Shown here: positions 51,942 to 62,267 of the stretch, one piece after another
Numbering within the stretch: the stretch's first letter is position 1
Layout of the letters: the number at the start of each line of letters is the position of its first letter
DNA from: Hedera helix
Lineage: Eukaryota > Streptophyta > Magnoliopsida > Apiales > Araliaceae
Direction: 5' to 3'
DNA length: 64,000 nucleotides
Assembly (NCBI GenBank): GCA_947179155.2
Contig: OX359286.1
Span: 11,194,024-11,258,023 of the forward strand
The notes under the pieces: generated by a model
What the model was told of the DNA's origin: nothing
Databases searched by the model: none
Seen by the model: only the letters and a program-made list of their open reading frames with translations
Translations under genes and position numbers: made by a program

Positions 51942-52142
51942 TGTAGGCACGGAAATTGCGTACCTTGCTAGGGTTAGGGTTCGTATTTACGGTGAAGGCG
52001 AGAAACCTGCGAAAGATACGGAATCGATTGAAAGATTGGAGAGAGGAGAAAAACCGGTGAGCAACTACCAGAGTAACACGTGCCAGAACTCTCAAAATCA
52101 CAGCGCAACCACTGGTGTCCAAGAACCGTGACAAGTGTTTCA
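51942..52142 (-). repeat. 3' LTR of the nested gypsy element
   Basis: 201 bp, about 90% like its partner by eye. Confidence 0.85.
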
Positions 52143-54059
52143 AATGAATTCATGATAGGCAATGCCAACACTTTTGTTCACTCGATTTAGAGTCGATCAC
52201 CAATTCCCAATTCCTTCCAACTTTTCCTTTGTTTTGAGATAGAGAGCTTTTAGGTGGGCAAGGTTCTCCAAGTTTCCAAAAATCCCTTCACTTGTCAAGT
52301 GAAGGGGTATTTATAAGCTCCAAGTCATGTGCCAGACACATGTCAAAAGGAAAAATTTCAGAAATACCCTTAATGATAAGGAAATTCCTAAAATATTATG
52401 GGCGGGTAGTGCCTAAATCATCCAATTCTTCTAGCCACCAATCCAATCCCTCAACCGATTCCTAATACAAGTTCTCATGAGCCTTCTACCTCGGAACTCA
52501 TGACAACACCTCTTAAATTGTACTTTTAAGATTGTATAATGTCTAAAAAGATCGAACCAAAGAAACACATCACAAGGCAGGAAAAAGACCATCCCAAGGG
52601 GGCTCACCCTAGGGGGTCTTCGTTCTGTCTTTTTCGGTCTTCATTCGTTCGTTGTCCGTTTGTTCATTATTCATTATTTGTTACTTTTTTGTTTTAGTTC
52701 ATTCAATGTGAACTCTAATTTTATTCATGGGCTCACATTTGCCCACTGCACGTGAGTCACGGCTTAAAAGTGACAATCGTGCACAAAATTTCAAGTTTTA
52801 GAAGGGTCGATACTATTTTTATCATTACTTTTGACCCGTTTGGAGTTTCGGGGCCCATAATATGTCGAAACGACCATATCGACGAGCACTACAAAACTCA
52901 TCGCCAAAGGTCATGACGGGCACCATAAAAAGCCCAAAAAAGAATCAGAAGCAGGTGGTTTGGTCTTTCGGAATTTTTTTAGATGTCTTCATATTTTGAT
53001 TATTTCTTTCATAATTAAGCCTTCCAGCTTATTATTTAGTGTTTAAAAGATGTTTTCATATGTTTTAGGTTTATAATTCCCATATCTTCTCGCATTTTCT
53101 TCTTTCTTGGTTTAAGGAAAAGTCGTAAGGTCATGCCAAATTTCACAAGTTAAGCAAGGAAATCTGGGGATGAGGCACCACCACCCCAAAGGGCAAACCA
53201 TAGGGTTTTTCTTCTTTTTTTTTATAATTTTGTCTTTCTTCTTCTTTTCTTGTGTAATTGCATAAATTTTTGTATTTAAATCTTCTTTTGATGGTTTTTT
53301 TTTTCTTGTTTCAGGTGTTTTCAATACATTCCCAAGGCTTTTCCAAGGCTCTTCATCTTAAAGGGACTTTAACTTTTCAAGGAAGAATTAACTTTTCTGA
53401 TGTGAGGAAAAAAATTGCTTCAAGTAACCAATACATCAAGGAGGATTTCGAAAGATGTATGCGTGAACAACCCCTAAGGGGCCGAACCCTAGGAGGATTT
53501 TTTTCTATACCATGACTCACCACTCTAGAGGGCAAACGCTAGGGGGCCGAACCTTAATGGGGGCGAACCTTAGGGGGCCTAACCCTAGGAGAAAACTTAT
53601 GTTTTTCACTCTTTTGTTCATTTCTTCGTATTTTGTTTCGGTGGTTCAAATCAAGTTAGCCTTAGAAAAATTTGTCAAAACTTTGTATCAAGATAGGACC
53701 ACCTAGGGTGGGCGAATCCTAGGGGGACAACCCTAGGTTTTTGTCTTTCGATCAAGTTTGTTCATCTAGGTTTCCGTCTTTTGATCAAGTTTGTTCATCT
53801 GGGTTTCTGACTTTTTTGTCTTTCATTTAATACCTTAGGGTTACCTGTAAACCCTAGTTTATACTTGGGCTCACATTTGTCCCCTACACTTGAAACTCAA
53901 ATTGTTGAAACCTGCTTCAATTTTTTGAACAAATTCTTCAGAGTTCAATCTTGCATATTTCTAATGATGTCATCCTTAAAACCATTACGAGGCTCTTCTA
54001 GGCTATCTTATGCAGTCGCTTTTAAGGTTCTGAAGCGTAACTATAGGGCCGTTTTCCAA

Positions 54060-54590
54060 AGTTTGAAATCGTAACTGTCGAGTTGAGGTCTTAGGGTTAA
54101 GTGCCTCGGTCGATTTTGAAATTTGAAAGCATAACTTTTCGAGGTTGAGGGCTGATTAATCAGGTACCTCATCACTTTTGAAGAAAAGAATGTAACTTTG
54201 TCGGGTTGAGACCTTAGGGTCAAGTATCTCGGTCACTTTCGAAGTTTGAAAGCATAACTTTTTGGGGTCGAGGGCTGAATAATCAGGCACCTCATCACTT
54301 TTGAAGAAAAAATGTAACTTTATCAAGTTGAGACCTTAGGGTCAAGTGTCTCAATCACTTTTAGAGATAAAATGTATGGGTCGATCACTTTTAAAGTTTA
54401 AAAGCGCAACTTTTCGGGTTGAGGGTTGATAATTCAAGTGCCTCATTTTTTCGGGTCAAAGGCTGATAATTTAGGTGCCTCGGTTTTTTTTCTTTTTTTA
54501 GTTTAGGTTAAGGGCTAATAATTCAGGTGCCTCGTTTCTTCCGGGTCGAAGGTTGATCATTCAGGTGCCTCGTTATTCTGATCGAAATTT
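54060..54590. repeat. Degenerate direct repeats with GCCTCG/GGGTTGAG
   Basis: Repeated units containing AAGTTTGAAAGCATAACTTT, GGTTGAGGGCTGA and CAGGTGCCTC, roughly 55-65 bp per half unit. Confidence 0.8.
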
Positions 54591-54674
54591 GATGTATTTA
54601 TTTAACAATCAAGATATAATGTCGTTATTTAATAATGAAAACGCGAATGAAAATAAGAAAATATTTTTTATTTT

Positions 54675-55340
54675 CTAGTCTAATTCGATTTCACCTGCCG
54701 TTAATTTTCCATGGTAAATTATCCTCAAATTGTGACAATTCATGGTGGAGTGTCCTGGGCATTGATGATACACGCAGAAGTCCGATCTTTTCATCTCTTC
54801 GATTGCAACAAATCTGGGTCTTGTAGGCTTCACCACTCTGTTTTCTACCCATTGCCCATACAAATTTTTAAATGCCTCCTCACTGCAAGTGATGGCTTCC
54901 GGCTTTGGCAAGTCTGTATTCGTGTCACTTCTTTCCCTGTTGGGCTTCCAGTATTGGAGGTGCATTCTAAATATCTTTACTGTCGTTTCTTACTCCCGCT
55001 TGTATTGCATACGAATTTTCTGAAAACATGCTCTAAAGGTCGGGAATTGTATCAACTGTTGACAAAAACTCGTCATCTCCTCCTGCTATTTTTGCATTTC
55101 CAACATCATGGACATCATCACTTCTTACCCATCACGAGTCTCCTTTAACGCCTTCATCATTTTCCGTTGCATGGCCTCCATGGTATTTCGCTCTACTATT
55201 GTTTCATCACTTTGTCCCCCTATGTTTACTGGCATGGAACTCGTGAGTTGTTGATCAACCATTCGTACTAAAGTGTTGCTCATAGTTGATGAAACTCTTC
55301 TTGTGGTTCTCTCACTCCGAGTTGTGGGCATACCCTTCAC
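54675..55340 (-). pseudogene. Gag remnant of the nested gypsy element
   Basis: The minus strand encodes a Gag-like start (MPTTRSERTTRRV at about 55330-55290) and, further on, a zinc-knuckle-like segment FCVYHQCPGHSTMNCHNL followed by IYHGKLTAGEIELD (54675-54780). Together they fit a Ty3/gypsy (Tat or Ogre group) Gag shortened between its N-terminal part and the knuckle. Frames change between the two parts, and no protease or RT follows. The long + strand frame over 54711-55148 is the antisense shadow of this. Confidence 0.75.
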
Positions 55341-55375
55341 AAATACTCACCTCCCCAGCAAAGTCACCAAAATAA

Positions 55376-55576
55376 TGTAGGCACGGAAATTGCGTACCTT
55401 TCTAGGGTTAGGGTTCGTATTTACGGTGGAGGAGAGAAACCTGCAAAAGATACGAAATCGGTTGAAAGATTGGAGAGGGGAAAAGAACCGGTGAGCAACT
55501 ACCAGAATAACACATGACAGAACTCTCAGGATCACGGCGTAACCGCTAGTGTCCAAGAGTCGTTATAAGTGTTTCA
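55376..55576 (-). repeat. 5' LTR of the nested gypsy element
   Basis: Partner of 51942-52142; followed on the minus strand by the PBS-like sequence. Confidence 0.85.
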
Positions 55577-56445
55577 AGTGACTTAATCCCCATCATCTAC
55601 AATTCTACCGGGGAAACTAGATAGGCAACTTACGTGGGAGGTAGTGTGGCGGCCTTACGAGATATAGGATGATATTATAGACAACTATAATTTTGATAGG
55701 AGATTAGCGGGATCAGCCCTTATCCCATTAATTCACTTCGATATTGTGGAATATCAAATGCCAGACAGAATTATGAGACAGTTTGGATATTTATAAGTCA
55801 TACCCTCTCCAACTGAAGATCACACCGAGCTGAGAAAGGCCAAGAAGCATAAGTTTGATATTGATGATAACATAGCATTGAGGCGGCCTTCTATCGCACA
55901 CTGGCACCTATATATGGACCATTTTCAGGGGCAAATTCGAGAGGTTTTAGAGGCGATACCCATTGAGACATATATGATGTGGTACAACAGGATTACACGT
56001 AGACGAATTCATAGGCCTCGACCCAGAGGAGATACTGACACTTCATACGAGCCTCGATCCGTCTACAATCAGTATCATCTTGTAAATATAGTGAGCATGT
56101 TTCATTCATTTAAATTATTAGCACTTTAGTTTAAAATGTATTTATGTTATTTAAATTACATGACGATTTATTAATATATTTATGTCTTTTAAATTACGAA
56201 TTGAGAGTGTCAAGTCCCTTCTTAACAAATGTTTAAAGTTCAAGATGCGTCCTCAATATGTTCTCATGAAAAAGGGTTGGGACCAACAGTATGGTATATA
56301 TGACAGCGATGTCAATGGCCATAAGGAGTCTTAGGCGGGGCCCGACTATATCCTTACCTCCCAAGCTACCACACCGCCCTCTTTTTCTCCACCCGATGTC
56401 TACATCCCTGCAACCCAATCTAGTGCACCACAACCTACGTGAGAG
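55577..56445 (+). pseudogene. Plant mobile domain protein, C-terminal part
   Basis: Continues the PMD: VVWRPYE, LIHFDIVEYQMPDRIMRQFG (55730-55790), then AHWHLYMDHFQ and MMWYNRITRRRIHRPRPRGD (55975-56035), the typical PMD C-terminus. A GTAAATAT donor near 56082 and coding-like sequence from 56210 (MRPQYVLMKKGWDQQYGIYD) suggest one intron. Stops near 55664 and 55793 show that it is not functional. Confidence 0.8.
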
Positions 56446-56469
56446 TTTCTATCAAATTTAATTGAGTCG

Positions 56470-57570
56470 AATGTTGAAGTGGCTTTATTAGCTGAATCAA
56501 CTGCTCCCAAGGCTTCATATGGTGGTTAACAATGCAAATCCAAACAAAATCTACTGGTAATGGTGGTTAACTCCAGTGAATGGAACAAATGGCATGTCAT
56601 ATCAATTTGTCATATACGTAGTGTCAAATGCCACCACGTCTCCAAAACATTCATACATTAAGCTTGATTGACCATCTACCCACAAAATACACATAATGCG
56701 GTTTTTATCATCTAATTTGACATTGAAAAAAAATTGACTCGCACTACCGGATTGAAGTTTTTTTAAATAATTGATTGCAACTTAAGCATCCCTAACAACA
56801 TTCCTTAAATCTTTATCACTGAAGCCTACGTTTTGCATCACACCACCCATTGTGTTTAGAATGTTCATAATCCTACTAGGTCCAATACCAGACTGATTTA
56901 AAGAGTCAATTAACTGTCTTGCTACTAGAGTAATATTCTTGTGTGTTTCAATCAAACCTACTTTGGTGGGTGTCACCAATTGATGATTGTGACTCGACTC
57001 CAGAGTAGAAATACGTCACTGCTCTTATTTTTTTTATGCACGGCAAACATTCTAACTTTGCATAATGAGCGCCCTAAATAATCTCAGTCTTATTATTTCC
57101 CAGTAGGACATTAATCATCTGGTATATTTTTTAAAGACGTTGGTCTACCGGCTTTTTTACAAACAAATTATCAGTACCAACATGTTTATGACTTGTAGCA
57201 ATTCTAATCTCAAATCCATTCTTGTGTGCATAAGCTCTATAAAAATTTTCTGCATCTTCAACATTAGAAAACAATTAACCAATATATGGGACCATTTCAT
57301 TTCTACTGCTTTCACCTTCATCCACAAACTCAGATTCATTTTTACAATGCAAACTACCATGAGATTCAGATTTAGATGAATTAGATAAAAACATATTTGC
57401 AGCAGACATTAAAGCCATTAAGAAAGACTTGCCAAAATTATGAATGAGTGTTGTTTTGCCGAGATGCCTGAAACAATTCTGCATTTGATGAAAAAATGTA
57501 GCCACACTTAGTTGAAACGAGAAGTAGATCTGATATATTTTTGGGTATACATACACTGATTTGGCTTACC
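56470..57570 (-). pseudogene. FAR1/MULE-type transposase, N-terminal and catalytic-domain remnant
   Basis: On the minus strand the order is: acidic leader (SEFVDEGESSRNEMVPYIG, 57275-57340); a FAR1 DNA-binding-like segment (NVEDAENFYRAYAHKNGFEI, 57180-57265); a helical segment (THKNITLVARQLIDSLNQSG and IGPSRIMNILNTMGGVMQN, 56830-56950); and the beginning of the MULE domain (VDGQSSLMYECFGDVVAFDT then YDMPFVPFTGVNHHYQ, 56530-56690). The rest of the MULE domain and the SWIM zinc finger are absent. Stops after the IG, in the TN.YDM segment and elsewhere make it dead. By family knowledge this enzyme would bind the terminal repeats and excise the element. Confidence 0.88.
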
Positions 57571-57659
57571 ATCTACATTTAGGGTATTGAACTAGGTCTT
57601 AAACGGTGGTCGCTCGTATCCATTCATGCCACGTGTCCCACAGCCAGTATCTAAGTTAA

Positions 57660-58013
57660 CAGTTGTCCTGCAATTCATGCTTAGATTTATTTTTTTTCCC
57701 TAGCCGTTCACTTAGGTAGCAATTGGGTATGTAATTTTATTCCCTCCCTAACTGTTCACTTAAATAGCAGCTGGGTATGTAATTTTCTTTTCCCCCCTAG
57801 CCGTTCACTTAGGTAGCGGCCGGATATGTAATTTTTATTTTTTTTCCCTAGTTGTTCACTTCGATGCCGGCTGGGTATGTAATTTTATTTTTTTTTCCCT
57901 GGCGGGTATGTATTTTTTTCTTCTTCGCCGTTCACTTAGGTAGCAACTGGGTATGTAATTTTTATTTTTTTTTCGTAGCCATTCACTTAGATAGCGGCTG
58001 AGATCATATTACA
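57660..58013 (+). repeat. Subterminal tandem repeats of the MULE right end
   Basis: Seven copies (one truncated) spaced about 50 bp, consensus CTAGCCGTTCACTTAGGTAG then CGGCTGGGTATGTAATTTT. AGCCG and CGGCT in each can pair. The left end has one inverted copy at about 50430-50464. Confidence 0.85.
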
Positions 58014-58047
58014 ACCATTAGAACATTATTTCAACAGTTCCAGATGA

Positions 58048-58073
58048 GTTTGCTTGAACAGTACATACAGCAA
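58048..58073 (-). repeat. Right terminal inverted repeat of the MULE
   Basis: Inverted partner of 50391-50416. Confidence 0.8.
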
Positions 58074-58111
58074 CCTGATAATCCCCACGTGCTAATTTTA
58101 TCCCCTGTTCA

Positions 58112-59066
58112 TATCTATAACACGCAGTAACTACCAGCAACCTCATAATAAATAATATTTATTATTTTCCACCAGATAAACCACTAGTCTTTGCTAAAGC
58201 ACACCTTCTGGGAAATAAACACCATTATTTCCACCATATCAATCCACCACATTTCCTATTACAAAATTTTCAAAAACACACATTACCAAAGAGTAAGTGC
58301 GCTGCGCTTACCTCATCCTACTACACTCACCCAAAAAAACTAAAGTTTTTTTTCTTGCCACACTTTTTTTGGATCAATAGGCTATTTTTAACGATTTTAT
58401 TAAGCTAAACATATGCATTAATTCGGGAGTAATGCAAGTGGCGGGGCCCGCTATCACATCAAGAAAAGATTCCCTCTGCACCAACAGAAAAGTGTCACGT
58501 GTCCCAAAATCTACAGGAACTCACTCCGCTATTTCAGGTCACTTCGGAGCACGGAGTGACTTAAGCCAATACCCAGGGGCACTTTCGTAATTATGAAAAA
58601 AATACAGAACTCCAACAGGAACAGTATTTCATCTCCAGACTGTATTATGCAACCAAAATTAAATATAAAAAAATATTTATATTTATGCACGAAAAATAGA
58701 TGTCCCAAAATTAATAAATACAATAAAAATAGATTATCATTACTAGCAATATAAAAATATTTCCTAAAAAATATTGACTTGCAAAAAAACAATAAAAAAA
58801 TAAATAGTATTTTTTTATTTTAAACAGAAATTATTTTCCACCCGAACAACAACAGTGTTTCTCAAACCCAGATTCCGATTATCGAAACTATTGGCCGAAA
58901 TAGTGTCACCGGAATCTGGAAAAAAAAAAGGCAATTTAGTTAGACTTTTAAGATTCCTATTCGACCCATAGGTATATAGGTCTTAAATTGTACAAATAAA
59001 TACAAGTATATATTTATTTGTTAGACACAGTAAATAAAAAATTAAAAGAAAAAGAAAAAAATATCT
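58112..59066. repeat. Geminivirus-like repeat unit 1 (internally deleted)
   Basis: Begins TATCTATAACACGCAGTAAC and contains the palindrome GTAAGTGCGCTGCGCTTAC (58292-58310). It then jumps at about 58368 into GGATCAATAGGCTATTTTTA, so it lacks the hairpin and about 320 bases present in unit 2. It ends in an A/G-rich stretch (59035-59060). No convincing gene. Confidence 0.8.
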
Positions 59067-60268
59067 ATAACACGTAATAACTATCAACAACCTCATAAGA
59101 AATAATATTTATTATTTTCCACCAGCCTTTGCTAGAGCAAACCTTTTGAAAAATAAACACCATTATTTCCACCATATCAATCCACCGCCTTTCCTGTTAC
59201 AAAATTTTCAAAAACAAACCTTACCAAAGAGTAAGCGCGCTGCGCTTACCTCATCCTACTACACTCACCCAAAAAAACTAAAGTTTTATTTCTTGCCACA
59301 TTTTCCTTGCCAACCTAAAAAGCACCACCTACTTTTACTATAGCAACCACTACAGTAACTCACTTCAGTCGCACTTTGTAATATTATATATAAAGGGCGA
59401 CCCTTAGGTGTATACAATAGCTGCAAAAAAATCAGGCTCAATTCTCACCACCTAAAGGATGGGTTTATAGGAATCGACCCTCCTAATCACGAATCTGAAT
59501 TTTAAAAAAAAAAAATTGACGAACACACCTCCTAATTTTCGATTTTCTGCGAAAAACCAATTCTTAAGGAATTTTTTATTTTTTTTGATTTTTACAAACC
59601 TATGCTCCAGACGTCCAAAAATCACGATTTTTGGATATGATGTTAACAATCAAGTCTCCTATGACATAATTTTTTTAGAATTTTTGAATCAAGAGGCTAT
59701 TTTTAACGATTTTTTTAAGCTAAACATATGCATTAATTCGGGGGGTAATGCAAGTGGTGGGGCCCGCTGTCACAACAAGAAAAAATTCCCTCTGCACCAA
59801 CAGAAAAGCGTCACGTGTCCCAAAAGCTACAGGAACTCACTCCGCTGCTCTAGGTCACTTCGGAGCACGAAGTGACTTAAGCCAACACCCAGGGATACTT
59901 TCATAATTATGAAAAAAGTACGGAACCCCAACAAGAACAGTATTTCATCCCCAAACCGTATTATGCAATCAAAATTAAATATAAAAAAATATTTATATTT
60001 ATGTACGAAAAAAAGATGTCCCAAAATTAATAAATACAATAAAAATAAATCATCATTACCAGCAATATAAAAATATTTCCTAAAAAATATTAACTTGCAA
60101 AAAAACAATAAGAAAAACAATTAATATTTTTTTATTTTAAACAGAAATTACTTTCCACCCGAACAACAGTGTTTCTCAAACCCAGATTCCGATCATCGAA
60201 ACTATTGGTCGAAATAGTGTCACCGGAATCTGGAAAAAAAAGAAGGCAATTTAGTTGGACTTTTAAGA
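59067..60268. repeat. Geminivirus-like repeat unit 2 (most complete)
   Basis: Same start as unit 1. Order: GTAAGCGCgctGCGCTTAC palindrome (59231-59249), CTACAGTAACTCACTT, origin-like hairpin (59368-59401), TTAGGTGTATACAATAG, CCCACCACCTAAAGG-type sequence, a weak + strand open frame (59516-59875), a GTCACTTCGGAGCAC block, an AT-rich block with a minus-strand open frame (59827-60120), CACCGGAATCTGG and an A run. At 60268 it changes to GCCACGTGTCC sequence. Confidence 0.8.
59368..59401 (-). other. Origin-like hairpin 1 with TAATATTAC in the loop
   Basis: Arms GTCGCACTTT and AAAGGGCGAC pair at 9 of 10 positions around a 14-base loop. On the minus strand the loop ends in TAATATTAC directly before the stem, the form and position of a geminivirus rolling-circle origin. 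Confidence 0.7.
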
Positions 60269-60899
60269 TTCCAACCTGCCACGTGTCCACTGGTGATTGG
60301 CTGAGAGGGAATATTCACTAAGTGAGAGTAGTACGGTAAAGGGCATTTTGGAAAAAAAATATGAATAGGGTACGCGTAATGCCTTTTTGGGCGATAAGTG
60401 AGTTAGGCACTGTAGCCACATGCTTTTCCTGTAGCAATCAGTATTATTTTGAAATTTTCACACTTTAAAATTCAAAATTCAAATTTTCAAAATTCATAAT
60501 TTTAAAATTCAAAATTCAAATTTTGCTGAAGCTTGTCAACTAAGCTTTGTGTCTTATCAATTATTTTTCAATAATCGATTATTTTTTAAATTCAAACTTT
60601 TGAAATTCAAAATTTCAAAATTCAAACTTACTTCCCACCTAAGTTTGTAACAATACACGTACTGTGCACAGTCCTTTTTGCCCATACTTGTGGGCACTCT
60701 GATGCCACGTGTTAATACAGATGAGGTAAGCGCAGCGCGCTTACTCTCAAGTAATGTGTGTTTTTTGAAATTTTGTAACAGGAAAGGTGATGGATTGATA
60801 TGGTGGAAATAATGGTGTTTATTTCCCAAAAGGTGTGCTCTAGCAAAGACTGGTGGTTTATCTGATGGAAAATAATAAATATTATTTATTATGAGGTTA
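60269..60899. other. Mosaic segment between units 2 and 3
   Basis: 60275-60420 is an inverted copy of 62085-62230, the sequence next to origin-like hairpin 2. 60440-60620 is built from AAAATTCAAA repeats. 60720-60898 is the inverted counterpart of 58140-58310 (start of unit 1). No gene seen. Confidence 0.75.
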
Positions 60900-60925
60900 C
60901 CCTTTGTAATATTATATATAAAGGG
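60900..60925 (-). other. Origin-like hairpin 1, shortened copy
   Basis: CCCTTT/AAAGGG stem around the same 14-base loop with TAATATTAC on the minus strand. The outer part of one arm was lost at the rearrangement junction. Confidence 0.6.
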
Positions 60926-61900
60926 CGACCCTTAGGTGTATACAATAACTGCAAATAAATTCCCACCACCTAAAGGGTGGGTTTATAAGAATCGACCCTC
61001 CTGATCACGAATCTAAATTTTAAAATATTTTTTTAAGGACAAACACCTAATTTTTTATTTTCTGCGAAAAACCAATTCTTAAAGGATTTTTTATTTTTTC
61101 TGATTTTTAGAAACCTATGCTCCAGACCTCCAAAAGTCGTGATTTTTGAAAATGATGTTAAGAATCAAGTCTCCTATGACATAATTTTTTTCAAATTTTT
61201 GGATCAAAAGGCTATTTTTAACAATTTTATTAAGCTAAACATATTCATTAATTTGGGAGTAATGCAAGTGGTGGGGCCTGCTGTCACATCAAGAAAAGAT
61301 TCCCTATGCACTAACAGAAAAGCGTCATGTGTCCGAAAATCTACAGGAACTCACTCCGCTGCTTCAGGACACTTCGGAGCACGGAGTGACTTAAGCTAAT
61401 ACCAAGGGGCACTTTCATAATTATGAAAAAAGTACGAAACTCCAAGAAGAACAGTATTTCATCTCCAGACCGTATTATGCAACCAAAATTAAATATAAAA
61501 AAATATTTATATTTATGTACGAAAAATAGATGTCTCAGAATTAATAAATACAATAAAAATAAATCATCATTACTAGCAATATATAAATATTTCCTAAAAA
61601 ATATTGACCTGCCAAAAAACAATAAAAAAAATTAGTAATATTTTTTTTATTTTAAACAGAAATTATTTTCCACCCAAACAACAGTGTTTCTCAAATCCAG
61701 ATTCCAATCATCAGAACTATTGGCCAGAATAGTGTCACCGAAATCTAGAAAAAAAAAAAAAAGGCAATTTAGTTGGACTTTTAAGATTCCAACCCGACCC
61801 ATAGGTATATCGGTCTTAAATTGTACAAATAAATACAAGTATGTATTTATTTGTTAGACAAAGTAAATAAAAAAGAAAAAGAAAAAGAAAAAAAATATCT
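60900..61900. repeat. Geminivirus-like repeat unit 3
   Basis: Starts at the hairpin loop and is colinear with unit 2 from 59378 onward, then runs on through CCCATAGGTATAT and the A/G-rich stretch, as in unit 1. Diverges at about 61900, where inverted sequence begins. Confidence 0.8.
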
Positions 61901-62230
61901 TTAACTTGTAGCTATTGTATACACCTAAGGGTCGCCCTTTATATATAATAATACAAAAAGCGACCGAAGTGAGTTACTGTAGCAGTTGCTACAGTAAAAG
62001 TATGTAGTGTTTTTTAAGTTGGCAAGGAAAATGTGACAAGAAAAAAAAAATTAGTTTTTTTGGGTAAGTGTAGCGCGATTACTCTCACTTTTCGCTACAG
62101 TAGCTCACTTCTCGCCCAAAAAGGAGTAACGCTTACCCTGTTCATATTTTTTTCCCAAAATGCCCTTCACCGTACTACCCTCAGTGTAGCGAATATTCCC
62201 TCTCAGCCTATCACCAGCGGACACGTGGCG
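61901..62230. other. Inverted origin-flanking sequence
   Basis: 61905-62080 is the inverted counterpart of 59230-59415 and includes a mutated hairpin 1 (61931-61964, loop TAATAATAC). 62085-62230 is the inverted counterpart of 60275-60420. Contains a perfect 20-base palindrome at 61976-61995 (ACTGTAGCA/TGCTACAGT). Confidence 0.75.
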
Positions 62231-62267
62231 GGGAACGCCTCTGTAATATTATATTAGAGGCGTTCCC
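62231..62267 (-). other. Geminivirus-type origin hairpin 2
   Basis: Perfect 12-bp stem GGGAACGCCTCT/AGAGGCGTTCCC with a 13-base loop. On the minus strand the loop is AATATAATATTAC, so the nonanucleotide TAATATTAC sits at the 3' side of the loop next to the GC-rich stem, exactly as in geminiviruses, where Rep nicks within it. The movement protein remnant starts about 220 bases away on the complementary strand and points away from the hairpin, matching the complementary-sense gene arrangement of a bipartite geminivirus DNA-B. Confidence 0.85.

Larger units (their letters stand above)
51942..55576 (-). mobile_element. Non-autonomous Ty3/gypsy element with 201-bp LTRs
   Basis: Direct repeats 51942-52142 and 55376-55576, both TGTAGGCACGG...GTGTTTCA. 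Orientation is minus: after the right-hand LTR the minus strand reads TTGGTGACTTTGCTGGGGA, which resembles the PBS region of plant Tat/Ogre-type elements (tRNA-Arg type, from memory), followed by a Gag-like region. The remaining 2.5 kb (52143-54670) is non-coding and has repeats; no pol was found. It inserted into the PMD gene. The expected 5-bp duplication is not evident (ATAGT versus AGTGA). Confidence 0.8.
50391..58073. mobile_element. Decayed MULE-type DNA transposon with a PMD gene
   Basis: The ends 50391-50416 and 58048-58073 are inverted copies matching at 25 of 26 positions (core TGTATGTACTGTTCAAGC). Inside each end lie related subterminal motifs. The cargo is a PMD fragment on + (51425-51941, 55577-56445) and a FAR1/MULE transposase remnant on - (56470-57570), arranged convergently. 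A 3.6 kb retrotransposon (51942-55576) is nested inside; without it the element is about 4.05 kb. I could not identify an exact 9-bp target duplication. Confidence 0.75.

Noticed and set aside
54711..55148. 145-codon + strand open frame as a gene
   Set aside because: It is antisense to the Gag-like minus-strand sequence with the zinc knuckle and has no recognisable domain.
51937..55581. Target duplication of the nested gypsy element
   Set aside because: Flanks ATAGT and AGTGA do not match; not claimed.
59516..59875. Calling the 119-codon frame a betasatellite C1 protein or Rep
   Set aside because: The length resembles a satellite protein, but the position relative to the hairpin is wrong for betasatellite C1, there is no ATG, and no diagnostic motifs beyond a weak start similarity.
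61931..61964. Third independent origin hairpin
   Set aside because: It is an inverted, mutated copy of hairpin 1 (loop TAATAATAC), not a separate type.
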